The notes under the pieces are model-generated. The model was not told the origin of the DNA. It did no database searches and saw nothing but the letters and a program-made list of their open reading frames with translations. From Candidatus Raymondbacteria bacterium RIFOXYA2_FULL_49_16 (GTDB taxonomy: Bacteria; Fibrobacterota; OXYB2-FULL-49-7; XYB2-FULL-49-35), in the NCBI GenBank assembly GCA_001789205.1, contig MFYT01000017.1, forward strand, positions 1-15,439: 15,439 bases of DNA, written 5' to 3'. Made by a program: the position numbers and the translations under genes. Below, piece by piece: positions 12,953 through 15,439 of this stretch (its first letter is position 1; every line of letters starts with the position of its first letter).

Positions 12953-15271
12953 ATGCGACTACTTGTTTTGCTTGCCGCTCTCTTGCTTGTCAGTCAGACA
13001 CCTGGGCGGTTGCGTAATCCCTGGATCGTTGTTGATCATGACCTGAATTTCTGGAGCATTACAAAATCAACGCAGACCCACGACCACTTCCCGGATTTTC
13101 CCGCTTTTGACCGGCAAAATCCGGATCAATTCTTAAAGACCTGGCATGATTCCATCTGCGTAGGAGAGGCAAGATGCAATAAATATGACGGGTTTTTAAG
13201 CGATTGGGGCGGCGATTGTCTATATGCAAGAAAAAACGAATACTTTGCCCACGACGGCAAAAACTATAAAGAGGCGCCATTTCCGGAAGGGCTGCAATAT
13301 GCTCACATATATGATCCCATGAAATTTTTCAACTGTTTCGGATATGGATACTGCATGTTTATTGGCGAGGTTTCCTGTAATTATTATACCATGCTAGGAT
13401 ATGAGGCACGGCAGTGGTCATTAAAATGGAACGCGCACCGGGTATGCGATGTATATTATAATGATGGATGGCACTGGTTTGACTGGGACGAGGGCTGGTG
13501 GACCGCCAATGCCTCGGGCAATACCTATGGACTCGACTTTGCCACCACCAATACCACCGCCTATATGGCCGCGCCCCAGCGCTCCGTGTATATTGATTCA
13601 GTAGGATGGGGTACCTTTATCCAAGGCGCGCTGGCACGGCCCGAATATCTGTTTTTCGGGTCCATGCGGGGCGGCGGAGCGGACATGAGCTTTGCTTTGC
13701 GCATAGGCGAAAAGATAGAGCGATTCTACAACCCGCTGGACAATACCTATTTTCATCCAAATACGGATATGGACATGACCAGGACCCCGAAAGCATGCGG
13801 CAATTCCCGGATCACCTATGAGCCCACCCTTGGCGACGTATACGCCGATTTCCTTGACGGTATTTATGAACAATCAAACGCAACCCTGGTAGCGGATGGC
13901 GTTACCCTGGACAACGGCTCTGTTACCTGGGCCATACGGTCGCCCTATGTAATCTATAGCTCAAATGTCTCAATGACCAGCACTGGTTCTTTAACAACCC
14001 AGGTGTCGTATGATCTGGGTGTCACCTGGGCGGACTATACTGATTCGCTCCATGCGCAGCAGAGGTATGATTATCTGCTAAAGGTTTCGGGGACCGGGAA
14101 GATAACCGCGCTTAAAGTGGTCACCATTGGACAACTCAACCCCGGGGCGCTGCCAACACTCAGACAAGGAACAAATAACTGTAGGCTGTACCTGTACGAC
14201 AATGATGAGACCCTTACGTTGCTTCCTGATTGGCGTACCAGTGCGGGGTTTAACAAACATGTGGTTGACGTATCGGGATTTACCTGGCTGGGAACCGATA
14301 ATATGCGGAATGGCGGTAAAACAAACAGCAGCGACAGCGGTGATTATATTACCATGGAACTGACTGGCCCGGCAACAGGGTCTGTTGTGTCCGCCAGCGG
14401 CTATTTTACCATCAACCGCCTAAGACGCCAGGAGAACTTTATACCTTATGCCACAAATACGCTTGATATTCTTACCGGGAATAGCATGCATAATCTGGCG
14501 GTAACTACAACCGCACCTTCGCCCATGCATACAGCGCTTGCCACAATGCAGAGCACGCTCACGGAATATGGTTTTGGCCACTGGGCGCAAGCGATAAATT
14601 TTGAGCGCGACCCGATTTCCACTCCGGGAAACAAGGGGTATATTCAGTGCAAAGGACAGGAAATTCAGCTTACCCAGTTCCGTGAATGCGAGCTGTATAT
14701 GCACTATTATATAAACCACCTTGACCAGGATTACCTGAACGATCTTATTATAAAACATATCTATAATTCGAACGAGACAACGATTGACAGTGTGATATCA
14801 TATGTGTCGGCGGAGGAAATCGCGTCATCTAACGGCATCATCGACTATGAAGTAACCTATCCAACGGCTTTTGTCAAAGACCCAAGTCACTGTATTGTTA
14901 TGGAGGTCGCGGGCGGTGTATTACTTACAGACCTGGAGCAGAACCCCCTTGTATCCCAAATCAAAGAGTTGGGGAATGATAAAAATGATGGTGTATGCGT
15001 CATGACAAACATTCCCAATCCCTTTAATCCATTAACAGTGATCAGTTTTTCCATAAAACAAAAGAAACTTGAAAACATGACGCTCGCGGTATATGACACA
15101 AAGGGCGCATTAGTCAAGGTCCTTACACAAGGGCTTGTTTCCAGCGGGAATATGTCTGTGTCCTGGGATGGACGGAACATGAGGGGTGCGGACGCGGCCA
15201 GCGGTACCTATATGGTAAGACTAAAATATGGAAATACGTTTTATACGCATAGGATAGTATTGATACGATAG
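12953..15271 (+). CDS. Exported transglutaminase-like protein with NPFNP sorting domain
   Basis: A 772-aa secreted protein. The start at 12953 is set by GGAGGT 3 nt before it and gives a clean signal peptide (MRLLVLLAALLLVSQT). Residues about 120-185 show a transglutaminase-like core: C134 in 'GYGYCMFIGEVSCNYYTMLG', H162 in 'WNAHRVCDVYYNDGWHWFD' and D177, in the order and spacing of the Cys-His-Asp triad, with the usual '.LGYEAR' between. Such folds act as crosslinkers, peptidases or amidases. The middle (about 250-670) is beta-rich and unassigned ('VSMTSTGSLTTQVSYDLG' suggests a sugar- or matrix-binding sandwich). The sorting domain starts near 681 ('IPNPFNPLTVISFSI', 'VYDTKGALVKVL', 'WDGRNMRG', 'SGTYMVRL'). 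It lies 34 nt after the hydrolase gene, in the same operon. The fold call is by motif; the activity is unknown. Confidence 0.82.
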   Translation: MRLLVLLAALLLVSQTPGRLRNPWIVVDHDLNFWSITKSTQTHDHFPDFPAFDRQNPDQFLKTWHDSICVGEARCNKYDGFLSDWGGDCLYARKNEYFAHDGKNYKEAPFPEGLQYAHIYDPMKFFNCFGYGYCMFIGEVSCNYYTMLGYEARQWSLKWNAHRVCDVYYNDGWHWFDWDEGWWTANASGNTYGLDFATTNTTAYMAAPQRSVYIDSVGWGTFIQGALARPEYLFFGSMRGGGADMSFALRIGEKIERFYNPLDNTYFHPNTDMDMTRTPKACGNSRITYEPTLGDVYADFLDGIYEQSNATLVADGVTLDNGSVTWAIRSPYVIYSSNVSMTSTGSLTTQVSYDLGVTWADYTDSLHAQQRYDYLLKVSGTGKITALKVVTIGQLNPGALPTLRQGTNNCRLYLYDNDETLTLLPDWRTSAGFNKHVVDVSGFTWLGTDNMRNGGKTNSSDSGDYITMELTGPATGSVVSASGYFTINRLRRQENFIPYATNTLDILTGNSMHNLAVTTTAPSPMHTALATMQSTLTEYGFGHWAQAINFERDPISTPGNKGYIQCKGQEIQLTQFRECELYMHYYINHLDQDYLNDLIIKHIYNSNETTIDSVISYVSAEEIASSNGIIDYEVTYPTAFVKDPSHCIVMEVAGGVLLTDLEQNPLVSQIKELGNDKNDGVCVMTNIPNPFNPLTVISFSIKQKKLENMTLAVYDTKGALVKVLTQGLVSSGNMSVSWDGRNMRGADAASGTYMVRLKYGNTFYTHRIVLIR

Positions 15272-15306
15272 GTCAATACATTTGAAAATTATTAAAGGGG
15301 GCTAGC

Positions 15307-15439
15307 ATGTCCAGATATTTTGCAGCACTTGTTATTCTGATTGCGCTTATTGCCCAGACCCATGGCGCCATCAGACTTAAACACCATTACGGCCAAACCT
15401 TTGTGGTCTTTCCGCGCGGCGCAACCACCACAGACTCTT
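15307..15439 (+). CDS. Start of a further exported protein (truncated by the window edge)
   Basis: Only 44 codons are visible. AAAGGGGG lies before the ATG, and the gene begins 35 nt after the transglutaminase-like gene, so it continues the same operon. MSRYFAALVILIALIAQTHGA is a signal peptide with a likely cut after A21; the mature part starts IRLKHHYGQTFVVFPRG. Too little is present to name a family, but it is another exported product. Confidence 0.8.
   Translation, partial: MSRYFAALVILIALIAQTHGAIRLKHHYGQTFVVFPRGATTTDS

Overview
The window looks like a chromosomal piece from an uncultured or little-studied anaerobic bacterium of the FCB group (Fibrobacterota, Bacteroidota and related candidate phyla). 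The main reason is that three consecutive exported proteins end in the 'NPFNP...' beta-sandwich tail (FlgD-Ig-like / type IX secretion sorting domain, 'type A'). A URO-D superfamily protein paired with an AraC regulator, a DUF4091 glycoside-hydrolase-like protein and a sigma-54 activator also fit such lineages. I cannot name a genus from sequence alone.

Left part (1-3309), ordinary metabolism and transport. A cation diffusion facilitator (CDF) metal exporter is encoded on the minus strand. Its leader carries a sigma-70-type promoter, a fold resembling the NiCo (czcD-motif) riboswitch, and a strong terminator hairpin that ends 17 nt before the start codon. Next to it are a URO-D superfamily protein (minus) and a divergent AraC-family regulator (plus), which form a typical regulator/target pair.

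Middle part (3313-8388), a sigma-54 control unit. The 837-aa activator on the minus strand has an N-terminal PAS domain, a middle beta-rich region resembling a concanavalin-A/LamG-like fold, an AAA+ domain with GAFTGA, and two C-terminal DNA-binding helices. Divergent to it, behind a clear -24/-12 promoter, is a two-gene operon: a DUF4091/GH123-like protein without a signal peptide and a 171-aa protein with a GAF-like C-terminal half. The genes overlap by one base.

Right part (8566-15439, running off the window), a second operon behind a second -24/-12 promoter. It encodes a 58-aa coiled-coil-like protein, a secreted leucine-rich-repeat protein, a secreted alpha/beta-hydrolase-like protein, a secreted transglutaminase-like protein and the start of a further exported protein.

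The most interesting result is that the two sigma-54 promoter regions (5886-6000 and 8414-8528) align without a single gap over 115 bp (79 identical by hand count). The alignment includes an upstream dyad, an AT-rich block, a 17-nt identical block and the -24/-12 element. Similarity continues into the first gene: operon 1 retains what looks like the beginning of the 58-aa gene and the same ribosome-binding region, with the middle missing. I infer a duplicated cassette in which one lectin-like-domain activator turns on both an intracellular carbohydrate-acting operon and a cell-surface/exported operon. No stretch longer than 300 bases lacks a gene.
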